From: Brevibacillus migulae
GTDB taxonomy: Bacteria > Bacillota > Bacilli > Brevibacillales > Brevibacillaceae
NCBI RefSeq assembly: GCF_004521915.1
Contig: NZ_SDKD01000031.1
Coordinates: 1-39,456, forward strand
Direction: 5' to 3'
DNA: 39,456 nt
Of this stretch, positions 1 through 6,680 are shown piece by piece. Position numbers and translations under genes: made by a program. The first letter of the stretch is position 1, and each line of letters opens with the position of its first letter. Below the pieces are notes generated by a model, which had not been told where the DNA came from, searched no databases, and worked only from the letters and a program-made list of their open reading frames with translations.

Positions 1-63
1 CTCCTCTTGTTAGGTGTGTCTAACAATTGGGGTGCAGTTCAGGTCTCAGGCAACTTTGCACGT

Positions 64-384
64 TTACGATTGCAGGTATTCTTTTAGGCGCTCCTGGGCT
101 AAAGCGGGGTCAGCCTCCAGCTGAAACAGCAAATTCAGGTTGCTTGTGGAAGTAATCCCCATTCGTGTCGCGTGGTAAAGCTTCGGAGTCGCATGCTTGA
201 TGTAGGACATGATCTCCACGGTAGGCGGCACTGTGTTTTTGATCCGCAAGAGCTCATTTAAGATGGCGATCAGCTCCCGGACTGCCTGGGGTTCATCGGT
301 ATCCGTCAAGTTTTGAATGCGCTGTATCATTTCAACGATCTGTTTTTTCTGTCCGTCGCGACGTATGCCTCTTTGTTGACTCAC
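64..384 (-). CDS. hypothetical protein under c-di-GMP riboswitch control
   Basis: Predicted soluble protein of 106 residues that I do not recognise. It is mostly helical in appearance, with a basic N-terminus, a leucine/isoleucine-rich helix around residues 30-50, and a C-terminal acidic-amphipathic helix. It has no signal peptide, membrane segment or cysteine motif. The frame is open from a GTG at 393, but AAAGGAG lies only 8 nt before the in-frame GTG at 384, so that start is chosen. The gene is the only one between the riboswitch terminator at 441-475 and the window edge, so it is the direct target of the c-di-GMP switch. This suggests a role in motility, biofilm or surface behaviour, but that is inference from regulation only. 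Confidence 0.8.
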   Translation of the reverse strand: MSQQRGIRRDGQKKQIVEMIQRIQNLTDTDEPQAVRELIAILNELLRIKNTVPPTVEIMSYIKHATPKLYHATRMGITSTSNLNLLFQLEADPALAQERLKEYLQS

Positions 385-440
385 TTGACACACTCCTTTC
401 CCTGTATCTTTCTATGATCATGTTGATCTGTTTACGAAAA

Positions 441-475
441 CACAAAAAGCCGATCCAAAAGCATTTTGGAACGGC
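441..475 (-). terminator. intrinsic terminator of the c-di-GMP riboswitch expression platform
   Basis: On the minus strand a 12-bp stem (GCCGTTCCAAAA with TTTTGGATCGGC, one T-T mismatch) closes a TGC loop and is followed by TTTTTGTGTTTT. Its 5' arm contains CCAAAATGC (plus-strand positions 461-469), the exact complement of GCATTTTGG at the 3' end of the aptamer (485-493). The two structures are therefore mutually exclusive. Confidence 0.85.
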
Positions 476-484
476 TCAATATCT

Positions 485-577
485 CCAAAATGCGGCAGCC
501 TGGCGGTCGTAGGACGAATGTCCCTTAGATCCATGGTTTTGCGTCCCAGCCTTTCGAACTGGTTTGCCATTTGCGCA
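485..577 (-). ncRNA. c-di-GMP-I (GEMM-I) riboswitch aptamer
   Basis: The minus-strand transcript carries the hallmark GEMM-I core: GGCAAACC, a TTCGAAAGG tetraloop stem (the GAAA docking loop), GGGACGCAAA, then a second hairpin and GCTGCCG closing into helix P1. P1 forms between AAATG (569-573) and CATTT (487-491). The 3' strand of P1 is part of GCATTTTGG, which can pair perfectly over 9 bp with CCAAAATGC in the downstream terminator. Ligand binding should stabilise P1, free the terminator and switch transcription off; without ligand the 9-bp antiterminator should form. The class assignment is firm. The OFF logic is inferred from the pairing. Confidence 0.9.
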
Positions 578-635
578 TGATTATGATTAGTGCTATTTTC
601 CTAGTTGTGTGATGAAAAAAACGATTTACTTCCCT

Positions 636-641
636 ATTATA
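636..641 (-). promoter_or_regulatory. -10 element for the riboswitch transcript
   Basis: A perfect TATAAT on the minus strand about 60 bp upstream of the c-di-GMP aptamer. The hexamer 17 bp upstream is only a weak -35 match, so the promoter may depend on an activator or be weak. Confidence 0.55.
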
Positions 642-877
642 CTTCATTTGTTTACGAAAGAAAGAAGAATTGAAGAATTACAACAATCTTTATTGGGGAT
701 GGGTATTTCAGCCTAGATAAGTACTCGTGCCATTAGCAGGGAGAGGCCGATGAGAATGTGCCTACGTAGGGGAGGGGCGAAGGGACATTGGCCCAATTTT
801 TCATTTTTCGCAACATTGGACATGCCTCTTGCGGTCTGTATCTGTAACTTGTTGTTTTTCACTACTACCTCGTCTTT

Positions 878-913
878 ACCGCTTGGCAGCCCCAAGCGGT
901 TTTTTCTTTTTTT
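878..913 (+). terminator. orphan plus-strand intrinsic terminator
   Basis: A perfect 9-bp stem, ACCGCTTGG and CCAAGCGGT with loop CAGCC, is followed by a 13-nt run that is nearly all T. The polarity is plus strand. No convincing plus-strand gene precedes it. The 385-911 interval contains only the minus-strand riboswitch and, from about 660 onwards, sequence with no gene I can support. It may end an unannotated RNA or be left over from a lost gene. The minus-strand kinase remnant stops inside the T run at 912. Confidence 0.75.
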
Positions 914-1715
914 ATAGGAGCGCCTGACCATTCTGATCGAGCTGGAAAATCACATCTTGCATAATCCATTCCAATCTTTTTTTCCGAAAGCATAACAATT
1001 TCATGAGACGCTTCTTCTTGGCGTGGCTCAAAACGGATCTGGGCAACCTTCTGATCACTCTACCGATTTTTTTGTCTGACATTCTTTGGATGGATTCGAT
1101 CATGGTTTCCATCTCGTATTGGTTATGAAGGAACAACTCTTTCAACCCTTTTGGCTAGCGAAGAGGCTTTCTTAATTGAGGATGTCTTCTTTTCTTGATG
1201 CGTTTATATGTGGAATTCGATCGAGAGCCCAAAAGGCTGCTTCCAAAATCAATCAGGTACCAACTGTACTTTTCCCATGGATAATCACGATACAAGATTA
1301 AATTCACGTCGGTTCGATCTTTATTCAATATCCAGACATCAAACACGATCGTCCGCGCTAGCAGATGGGTGTCATTGATGTACCGTTGGGGATTTGCTTT
1401 CACATCATCGCATGCCTTTTTCCATGTGATGACTTCGTTGGCATTGACTTGCCTCGAGATATATCCCTTGACTGGTCTCTTGCTGCGCCCTTTGATGATC
1501 GCCCGCGAAAGCCTGGCAACCGGAAGTCCCAGTTTTCTAGCTAACGAGATGGCGATGAATTCGTTCGCGATCATCGATTTGTCACGCTTAAACCAAGGTT
1601 TTTGCAAGCGGAATTTGAAATAGGCGATGTTCCCTTTGCGATCACGGACTCTCCATACCTTTTTCCTTGACTCTTTGGTCATGGGAAATTGAAATCTCCA
1701 CAACGCTCTACCCAT
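912..1715 (-). pseudogene. HipA-like kinase gene interrupted by an in-frame TAG
   Basis: Two open stretches lie in the same frame, separated by one TAG (1155-1157). The first 186 codons hold kinase-like motifs: lysines in the beta strand around residues 34-36, NKDRTDVN around 131-138 (catalytic loop) and LIDFG around 154-158 (metal-binding aspartate). This matches the HipA-like kinase family found in Bacillota. The following 80 codons (IESIQ, SDKKI, then an FRKKRLEWI helix) look like that family's C-terminal helical lobe. Reading through the TAG gives 267 positions, close to the family's usual 250-270. The start is ATG 1715 after GGGGGGAACGTT, not the more distal ATG 1736. It is probably a recent nonsense mutation, but a sequencing error or readthrough is possible. 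Both catalytic motifs lie before the stop. Confidence 0.75.
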
Positions 1716-1744
1716 AACGTTCCCCCCATGGCACATTGGTGCTT

Positions 1745-1761
1745 ACTGTACAGTATGTCAA
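1745..1761 (-). promoter_or_regulatory. possible promoter/operator of the HipA-like kinase
   Basis: On the minus strand a consensus TTGACA (1756-1761) is directly followed by the perfect palindrome ACTGTACAGT (1745-1754). The hexamer 17 bp downstream (CAATGT) is a poor -10. The arrangement would suit a repressor site between -35 and -10, but this is speculative. Confidence 0.3.
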
Positions 1762-1931
1762 ATCAGCTTGGTGAGAAATGCCAAAATAGCAGGTTCGTAT
1801 AGCCCTTTTATCTAGTGCGAGAACAAATGAACGAGCGTGGAATCATGGGGCTTTTCCAAATTGATCGCCCAAAGAATGGATGGTTTCTGTTACGATGAGG
1901 GGAAATAGGAGAAATTGGGGAGGAACTCAGT

Positions 1932-2672
1932 ATGAGTCATACGCGCATTGCGTTTATATCGGACGTTCATGGAAATTCTTTTGCATTGAAAGCGGTTCTC
2001 GCAGACATGCAAACCCGCTCGATCACACAATTGGTCAATCTGGGCGACGCTCTGTACGGTCCGATTGATCCGAAAGTGACCGCTGAGATGCTTCAAGCTA
2101 CTGGTGCCATACATATCCGCGGAAACCAGGATCGGGTGCTTTTGGAAGCGGATGAACATCCATCAGACACGATGCAGTTTGTAAAAGGGCAGCTGGATAC
2201 CGCGGATATCGACTGGCTCAAATCAATGCCTTCCACCCATGTGCTCCTCGATGAGATTTTTTTATGCCATGGAACGCCCAGTTCGGATGAAACCTATCTA
2301 ACCGAAACCATACTTCCCCAAGGAGTTTTTCTCCGTTCAGCAGATGCGATCGCAGCTGATTTGCTACAGGTTGGACAAGCAGTCATCGTTTGCGGACATA
2401 GCCACATCCCGCGGACATGCTACCTTCCCGACGGAAAATTGGTCATCAATCCCGGGAGTGTGGGGCTGCCTGCCTACGAAGATGAACTGCCCTTTCCACA
2501 TCGGATGGAATCAGGAAATCCCCACGCGAAATACTGCATCCTGTCCAAGGAGGCGAAGATGTGGAAGGTTGAGCATATTACGGTTCCTTACGACTGGGAA
2601 GAGGCGAGTCGGTTGGCAACCCTGCGCAACAGACCGGACTGGGCGATTGCGCTTCGGACCGGACGGATGTGA
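1932..2672 (+). CDS. metallophosphoesterase (YfcE/MJ0936-like family)
   Basis: Cytoplasmic calcineurin-like phosphoesterase of 246 residues. The metal-binding motif set is complete: SDVHGN near the N-terminus (DxH), LGDALYG (GD), RGNQDR (GNxD/H), a single histidine at LCHGTP, and CGHSHIP (GHxH). NPGSVGLP, typical of the YfcE/MJ0936 branch, follows. It likely hydrolyses phosphodiester or phosphomonoester bonds using two metal ions; the substrate cannot be told from sequence. The start ATG follows TTGGGGAGGAACTCAGT. It stands alone, divergent from the kinase remnant and 130 bp before the next gene. Confidence 0.9.
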   Translation: MSHTRIAFISDVHGNSFALKAVLADMQTRSITQLVNLGDALYGPIDPKVTAEMLQATGAIHIRGNQDRVLLEADEHPSDTMQFVKGQLDTADIDWLKSMPSTHVLLDEIFLCHGTPSSDETYLTETILPQGVFLRSADAIAADLLQVGQAVIVCGHSHIPRTCYLPDGKLVINPGSVGLPAYEDELPFPHRMESGNPHAKYCILSKEAKMWKVEHITVPYDWEEASRLATLRNRPDWAIALRTGRM

Positions 2673-2802
2673 GACATGCTCAGCTTCCGCATAATCTCAG
2701 GAAGCAAAGGGAAAACCAAAGATACATGGCAAAGCGAGGATGAGTCAATCCATTCCGCTGTTAACTTGGCGTGTTCCGAATGGAGGGGGGTGAGGCAGTA
2801 CG

Positions 2803-3141
2803 ATGGAGAAAAAGAAGTATTACCTGAGCATCCATTCCAGCCCGAATACTTGGGAGGTCCGCGAAGGCGGGGAGGACTCCACTTTCGATTTTGAGATAGA
2901 GGCAACGCCCGATGAAAAAAAGCAGCTGGAGGATTTGTTTACCTCCGCCAATGATGATGATTTTCGATCGTATTTGCACGGGCATCTGCTCTTTACCGAT
3001 GTTGAGGACCAAGACCATGAGGCCTACGATCACACGCTCAATGAGCTGTATCACAAAATATACGAGTTTGGCACACCGGAGACAAAGCAAAAAATGGAGC
3101 AAATGGGCATCATTGATGCATTGAAAGGTCATCTCAGTTGA
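2803..3141 (+). CDS. conserved hypothetical acidic protein, 112 aa
   Basis: Soluble acidic protein. The N-terminal part looks beta-rich (KYYLSIHS and WEVREGG, then FDFEIEATPDE), followed by helices with an aspartate-rich loop (SANDDDF) and a C-terminal helix containing KQKMEQMGI. I recall similar short proteins of about 110 residues in Bacillus-type genomes, but none with a demonstrated function. The start follows a GGAGGGGGGTGAGG purine-rich site. The 24-bp gap to the following 36-residue gene suggests the two are cotranscribed and end at the terminator at 3275-3299. Confidence 0.8.
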   Translation: MEKKKYYLSIHSSPNTWEVREGGEDSTFDFEIEATPDEKKQLEDLFTSANDDDFRSYLHGHLLFTDVEDQDHEAYDHTLNELYHKIYEFGTPETKQKMEQMGIIDALKGHLS

Positions 3142-3164
3142 CACGCTGGTAGGAGGATCCCACT

Positions 3165-3275
3165 ATGTCCAAAAACAAGAACATCAATATCCATCAGGAA
3201 AGCAGCAAAGGAAAAGCGGCCGAAGTCGTCAAGCAAAATGAAGATGCGTCCACAAAAGGCACACTGAAACGGTAA
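3165..3275 (+). CDS. small hydrophilic protein, 36 aa
   Basis: A short reading frame starting at ATG with AGGAGGATCCCACT in front, a strong ribosome site at correct distance. The product is lysine-, asparagine- and serine-rich, has no hydrophobic stretch, and ends in TLKR. The composition resembles minor small acid-soluble spore proteins, but I see no family signature. The stop codon runs directly into a terminator hairpin, which supports a real end of an operon. Confidence 0.6.
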   Translation: MSKNKNINIHQESSKGKAAEVVKQNEDASTKGTLKR

Positions 3276-3299
3276 CCCTCGCTCATGCGGGGGTTTTGC
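3275..3299 (+). terminator. terminator of the 2803-3275 operon
   Basis: ACCCTCGC and GCGGGGGT pair around a TCAT loop and are followed by TTTG. The stem starts on the last base of the preceding stop codon. Confidence 0.7.
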
Positions 3300-3323
3300 T
3301 TTCCGAAAGGAGGTATTTTTCCA

Positions 3324-3707
3324 TTGCAGTTGCCTGCACGTATCCTCAGCAACTTGCTGTATAAGCTTCTGGTTTTTCCCGCTTTGATCCTTGCGTTTTC
3401 CCGCTGGTTTCCGGAATGGATCTATTTTGCGGATCAAAGACCCCCCGTATTCCTGAGCATCCTGTTTATCGCCATCGGCTTGGTCGCCGATGAAACGATT
3501 CTGCCATGGCTCGGAAATCAGACGGCTACGCTTCAAGGCTTTTTATTTATGGCTGTGGTCACCTGGGGGACTTCCTTTATGCTAGCCGGGGCGGAGGTTA
3601 CGCTTTCCGGAGCGATCCTGCTCGGTGCGGCGTTGGGTGTCGTGGAGTACGTCATGCATTGCTGGCTGCTGCAGCAGCGGGAAAAAGAAACGCATCATCG
3701 CCCGTGA
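3324..3707 (+). CDS. DUF2512 family membrane protein (YndM-like)
   Basis: Integral membrane protein of 127 residues with four hydrophobic segments: one ending in LVFPALILAFS, one around SILFIAIGLVADE, then LFMAVVTWGTSFML, and GAILLGAALGVVEYVM. The LVADETILP segment and overall layout fit the DUF2512 family known from Bacillus YndM. The function is unknown. The start is TTG 3324, with AAAGGAGG 10 nt upstream; the longer frame from 3285 would place the Shine-Dalgarno inside the gene. Its last codons lie inside the hairpin that terminates the convergent glutamine-rich gene. Confidence 0.8.
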   Translation: MQLPARILSNLLYKLLVFPALILAFSRWFPEWIYFADQRPPVFLSILFIAIGLVADETILPWLGNQTATLQGFLFMAVVTWGTSFMLAGAEVTLSGAILLGAALGVVEYVMHCWLLQQREKETHHRP

Positions 3708-3728
3708 TCACGAGTCCGATGATGCGTT
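3679..3728 (-). terminator. terminator of the glutamine-rich gene
   Basis: A perfect 12-bp inverted repeat (AACGCATCATCG at 3689-3700, its complement at 3717-3728) with a 16-nt loop. On the minus strand it is followed by TTTCTTTTTCCC, so it terminates leftward transcription. It overlaps the 3' end and stop codon of the convergent DUF2512 gene. Confidence 0.75.
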
Positions 3729-3736
3729 CCGTCTCC

Positions 3737-4057
3737 TTATTGGTAAGAAAGTACGCTGGGTGTTTGACGGGAAGCAGCGGATGCATAGGGAGACTGAACC
3801 AACATTTGCTGTTCAAGCTGATTACTGATTTGAATCACTTGCTGCAATTGTTGGATGGCTTGCTGATGACCCTGCAAGGCCGCTTGGATGGTTTGCACCG
3901 CTTGCCGTTCGCGTTGTGCCAGCTGCTCCAGCATCGCGGAGTTTTGCTGCTCTTGCTGCAGCATTTGCTGATACATGGTGCTGGCTTGCTGGGTTTGCTG
4001 GATCATCTGCTGTGCGATTTGCCGGCATTGCTGAATGGAATGTTGTACAGTATGCAT
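3737..4057 (-). CDS. glutamine-rich helical protein, 106 aa
   Basis: About one third of the residues are glutamine (35 of 106), arranged as QQ pairs spaced through a long amphipathic, probably coiled-coil helix (for example MIQQTQQ, MLQQEQQ, AIQQLQQ). A less ordered Ser/Pro/Tyr tail, SPYASAASRQTP, follows. It has no signal peptide and one cysteine. Composition of this kind occurs in spore-coat and cell-surface-associated proteins of spore formers, but no specific family is recognised. The start ATG has ACAGGAGGG 7 nt upstream. Monocistronic, ending at its own terminator. Confidence 0.75.
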   Translation of the reverse strand: MHTVQHSIQQCRQIAQQMIQQTQQASTMYQQMLQQEQQNSAMLEQLAQRERQAVQTIQAALQGHQQAIQQLQQVIQISNQLEQQMLVQSPYASAASRQTPSVLSYQ

Positions 4058-4134
4058 GAGAAAACCCTCCTGTTTGCCAATGTAAAAATTACCTCCGTAT
4101 TATGCGGCAAATCACAGAGCGCTATACTTCATCG

Positions 4135-4156
4135 GACGGCATGTGGCCGTCTTTTT
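4135..4156 (+). terminator. small terminator-like hairpin upstream of the oxidase operon
   Basis: GACGGC and GCCGTC pair around ATGTG and are followed by TTTTTG on the plus strand. It lies between the divergent glutamine-rich gene and the oxidase promoter. It may insulate the operon from rightward transcription entering through the antisense of the glutamine-rich gene. Confidence 0.5.
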
Positions 4157-4203
4157 GTATGCTCGCATACGTACAGTCATGTTTGCGGGATCGTCACTTT
4201 TGG

Positions 4204-4246
4204 TGTGATGTTCATCACAGGGTCGTATCTATGCGGGGTGTATAGT
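4204..4246 (+). promoter_or_regulatory. Fnr/Crp-type site and -10 of the ba3 oxidase operon
   Basis: TGTGA-TGTTCA-TCACA at 4204-4219 is a perfect TGTGA-N6-TCACA palindrome, the site bound by Crp and by the Bacillus type of Fnr. A TATAGT -10 lies at 4241-4246, which puts the start of transcription near 4253 and the palindrome centre near -41.5. That is the class II activator position, replacing the -35. No -35 hexamer is needed or seen. The regulator identity is inference, with Fnr the likely one for an oxygen-linked operon. Confidence 0.7.
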
Positions 4247-4281
4247 GAAACCAGTCGATAGGGAAAAAAGGAGGAAATGCA

Positions 4282-4440
4282 ATGCGACCTGATCCGACTC
4301 CATCTAAAAAAAATCAGGAAAAACAAGTGAATACGGACACAGAGCCATTGAAGGGCACCTTTACATCCGTATTGTTGCTGGGCGCATTTATCGTGGTGTG
4401 CTGGGTTGCCGTGTTTGCTCTGTTTTTAAATCGAGCGTAG
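4282..4440 (+). CDS. cytochrome c oxidase subunit IIa (ba3 type)
   Basis: A 52-residue protein with a hydrophilic N-terminal third and a single membrane helix, SVLLLGAFIVVCWVAVFALF, near the C-terminus. Size, single helix and position directly before subunit II match subunit IIa of ba3-type oxidases, which supplies the transmembrane helix that subunit II lacks in this class. The start follows AAAAAAGGAGGAAATGCA. First gene of a three-gene operon, 12 bp before subunit II, transcribed from the Fnr-type promoter. Confidence 0.85.
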   Translation: MRPDPTPSKKNQEKQVNTDTEPLKGTFTSVLLLGAFIVVCWVAVFALFLNRA

Positions 4441-4452
4441 AGGAGGAGCATT

Positions 4453-4920
4453 ATGCACTTGCATCGCTATGAAAAAATTTGGCTTTGGCTCGGAGGAGCG
4501 GGATTAGCAATCTTTATTACGTTGTTGGCGATCAATGCATTCGCCATGGGCATGCAGCCGCCAAGTGACATGCAGATGATTGACCCGCAAAAGGTGGATC
4601 AAACACCGCCTTTTGACAAACCTGGTCTGAAACAGATTGGGGAAAAAGAATATGACGCGTATATGACGGCTTTTGCCTTTAGCTATGCACCATCCGTCAT
4701 CGAGGTTCCGGTAGGTTCCAAGATCAATTTCCATGTGACCAGCAAGGATGTCGTGCATGGATTTGAAATTCCGAAAACCAACATCAATTTTATGGTGGTG
4801 CCAGGCCATGTCAACTCAGCATCGATGACGTTTGACAAGCCAGGCGAGTATTTGATTCTTTGCAACGAATACTGTGGAGCCGGACATCATGTCATGGCGA
4901 CCAAAATTATCGTGAAATAA
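4453..4920 (+). CDS. cbaB: ba3-type cytochrome c oxidase subunit II (CuA)
   Basis: Receives electrons from cytochrome c and passes them to subunit I. The 155-residue protein has one N-terminal membrane anchor (residues about 10-32, WLWLGGAGLAIFITLLAI) and a C-terminal cupredoxin domain facing outward. CuA ligands are visible: an early histidine in VVHGFEI, then CNEYCGAGHHVM supplying two cysteines, histidine and methionine. The single anchor and short length are typical of ba3 rather than caa3 or aa3 oxidases. It starts after GAGGAGGAGCATT. The 21-bp spacing to subunit I and the subunit IIa gene upstream define the operon. Confidence 0.93.
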   Translation: MHLHRYEKIWLWLGGAGLAIFITLLAINAFAMGMQPPSDMQMIDPQKVDQTPPFDKPGLKQIGEKEYDAYMTAFAFSYAPSVIEVPVGSKINFHVTSKDVVHGFEIPKTNINFMVVPGHVNSASMTFDKPGEYLILCNEYCGAGHHVMATKIIVK

Positions 4921-4941
4921 CGAAGGAGGGTGTCCGCGTCT

Positions 4942-6609
4942 ATGCTGCGGCTGAAAACGGAACAAACCAATCATGTTCAAGTAGACAAACCTTCCGCTAG
5001 ACTCAGCCTTGCCTTTATCATTGTCGCCTTTGCTTCTCTCAGTGTCGGAGCGCTGGCTGGAATGCTGCAAGGGATGGTGCGCGGTGGTGTCATCCATCTG
5101 CCTAGCTGGATCAACTATTATCAAATCTTGACGGCACATGGTGTACTTTTAGGACTTGTATTTACTACTTATTTTATTGTGGGATTCTTGTTTTCCGGAA
5201 TGGCCCGTACGAATGGCGGGAGCTTGACCAAGACTGCGCTTCGCTTCGGGTGGACGGGTTTTTATACGATGCTGATCGGTACACTGATGGCAGCTTTTGA
5301 AATTATTCGCAATAATGCTTCCGTATTGTATACCTTCTATGCTCCATTGAAAGCGGAGCCTGCTTTTTATATCGGATCGGCCTTGCTGGTCGTGGGTAGC
5401 TGGCTCGCCGGTTACGGGATGATTGCCAACTATGTAGCTTGGAAGAAAAATCATAAAGGGCAGCGTTCCCCATTGTTTGCTTACATGGCCATCGCCACGG
5501 TCGCGCTCTGGCAAGTAGCGACAACACCGCTCGCGATTGAAGTGTTGTTCCAACTGATTCCTTGGTCCATGGGCTGGGTACCTACTGTGAACGTCATTCT
5601 GTCGCGGACATTGTTCTGGTTCTTTGGCCATCCGCTGGTTTACTTCTGGCTGATGCCTGCCTATATCGGTTGGTATGTCTGTGTACCGCGCATCATTGGA
5701 GGCAAGATTTTCAGTGACGCGCTGTCCCGGGTCGCCTTTGTCCTGCTGCTGTTGTTCTCGATCCCGGTTGGTTTCCACCATCAGCTGATGGAGCCAGGTA
5801 TCTCCCCGGCATGGAAAATGATTCACGTGGCATTAACCTTGATCGTAGTGCTTCCTTCTTTGATGACGGCATTCTCCATGTTTGCCACGTTTGAAACTAC
5901 CGGCCGCGCCAAAGGCGGAAGAGGGCTGTATGGCTGGTTTAAGCACCTGCCTTGGACCGATGTTCGCTTCTTTGCTCCTTTTATCGGGATGCTGTTCTTC
6001 ATCCCAGCGGGGACAGGCGGTATCATCAATGCAAGTAACCAGTTGAATGCAGTCGTGCATAATACGATCTGGGTGACCGGTCACTTCCACATTACGGTGG
6101 GCGCTGCGGTTGCGCTGACCTTCTACGGGATCGCATACTGGCTGGTTCCTCACTTGACTGGACGCACCTTGACCAAGAAAGCCAATCGTGTGGCAATGGT
6201 ACAAATCGTGTTCTGGTCGGTCGGGATGTTCATCATGTCGACAGCGATGCACTACCTGGGCCTGCAAGGCGTGCCGCGCAGAACTGACTATACGGATTAT
6301 ATGAACAATGCAGAAGCGTTGAGCTGGATTCCTTGGCAGCGCGTGATGGGATTTGGCGGAGGACTGCTTTTCGTATCGGCCGTCCTGTTGATTGGTGTGT
6401 TGATCTATCTTGGAAAATTTGCGCCAAAAGGCAATGAGGAATATCCGATCGGTGAGACAGATGGCGAACAATATACGCCTGCCATTTTGGAAAGATGGCC
6501 GGTATGGCTGTCCGTACTGGCAGTGCTCATCATCCTGGCATACGCGATGCCGATCATGGAACAAATTCAGCATGCGCCTCCAGGTTCCCCTCCGCTTCGC
6601 ACGTGGTAA
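4942..6609 (+). CDS. cbaA: ba3-type cytochrome c oxidase subunit I
   Basis: Catalytic heme-copper subunit of 555 residues with about 13 membrane helices. It reduces oxygen to water and pumps protons. Heme and copper ligands are visible: ILTAHGVLLG (low-spin heme histidine), WFFGHPLVYFWLMPAY (CuB histidine and cross-linked tyrosine), VGFHHQL (CuB histidine pair) and VTGHFHITVG (heme ligands). The sequence is of B-type oxidases, which have high oxygen affinity. The frame opens at GTG 4930 directly on the AAGGAGG, so ATG 4942, 12 nt downstream of it, is preferred. Last gene of the Fnr-box operon, with a strong terminator 20 bp downstream. Confidence 0.93.
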   Translation: MLRLKTEQTNHVQVDKPSARLSLAFIIVAFASLSVGALAGMLQGMVRGGVIHLPSWINYYQILTAHGVLLGLVFTTYFIVGFLFSGMARTNGGSLTKTALRFGWTGFYTMLIGTLMAAFEIIRNNASVLYTFYAPLKAEPAFYIGSALLVVGSWLAGYGMIANYVAWKKNHKGQRSPLFAYMAIATVALWQVATTPLAIEVLFQLIPWSMGWVPTVNVILSRTLFWFFGHPLVYFWLMPAYIGWYVCVPRIIGGKIFSDALSRVAFVLLLLFSIPVGFHHQLMEPGISPAWKMIHVALTLIVVLPSLMTAFSMFATFETTGRAKGGRGLYGWFKHLPWTDVRFFAPFIGMLFFIPAGTGGIINASNQLNAVVHNTIWVTGHFHITVGAAVALTFYGIAYWLVPHLTGRTLTKKANRVAMVQIVFWSVGMFIMSTAMHYLGLQGVPRRTDYTDYMNNAEALSWIPWQRVMGFGGGLLFVSAVLLIGVLIYLGKFAPKGNEEYPIGETDGEQYTPAILERWPVWLSVLAVLIILAYAMPIMEQIQHAPPGSPPLRTW

Positions 6610-6630
6610 TAAACAGAAAAGAATGGATGC

Positions 6631-6666
6631 AAAAAAACCGGTTGACGCGTGTCAGCCGGTTTTTTC
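6631..6666. terminator. bidirectional terminator between oxidase and doxX
   Basis: AAAACCGGTTGAC and GTCAGCCGGTTTT pair around GCGT with flanking A and T runs. It serves both the rightward oxidase operon and the leftward DoxX gene. Confidence 0.85.
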
Positions 6667-6680
6667 TATGTGTGAGCCGC

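Noticed and set aside
7..26. Inverted repeat TTGTTAG/CTAACAA at the window edge
   Set aside because: Seven base pairs without a T run on either strand and cut off from context by the window end; not enough to call a terminator or operator.
713..931. 72-residue minus-strand frame downstream of the HipA-like kinase
   Set aside because: Starts inside the kinase C-terminus without a ribosome site, runs through the terminator hairpin, and has no recognisable composition.
3506..4261. 251-residue plus-strand frame
   Set aside because: It is mostly the antisense of the glutamine-rich gene (its leucine runs are CAG/CAA read backwards) and ignores a strong terminator.
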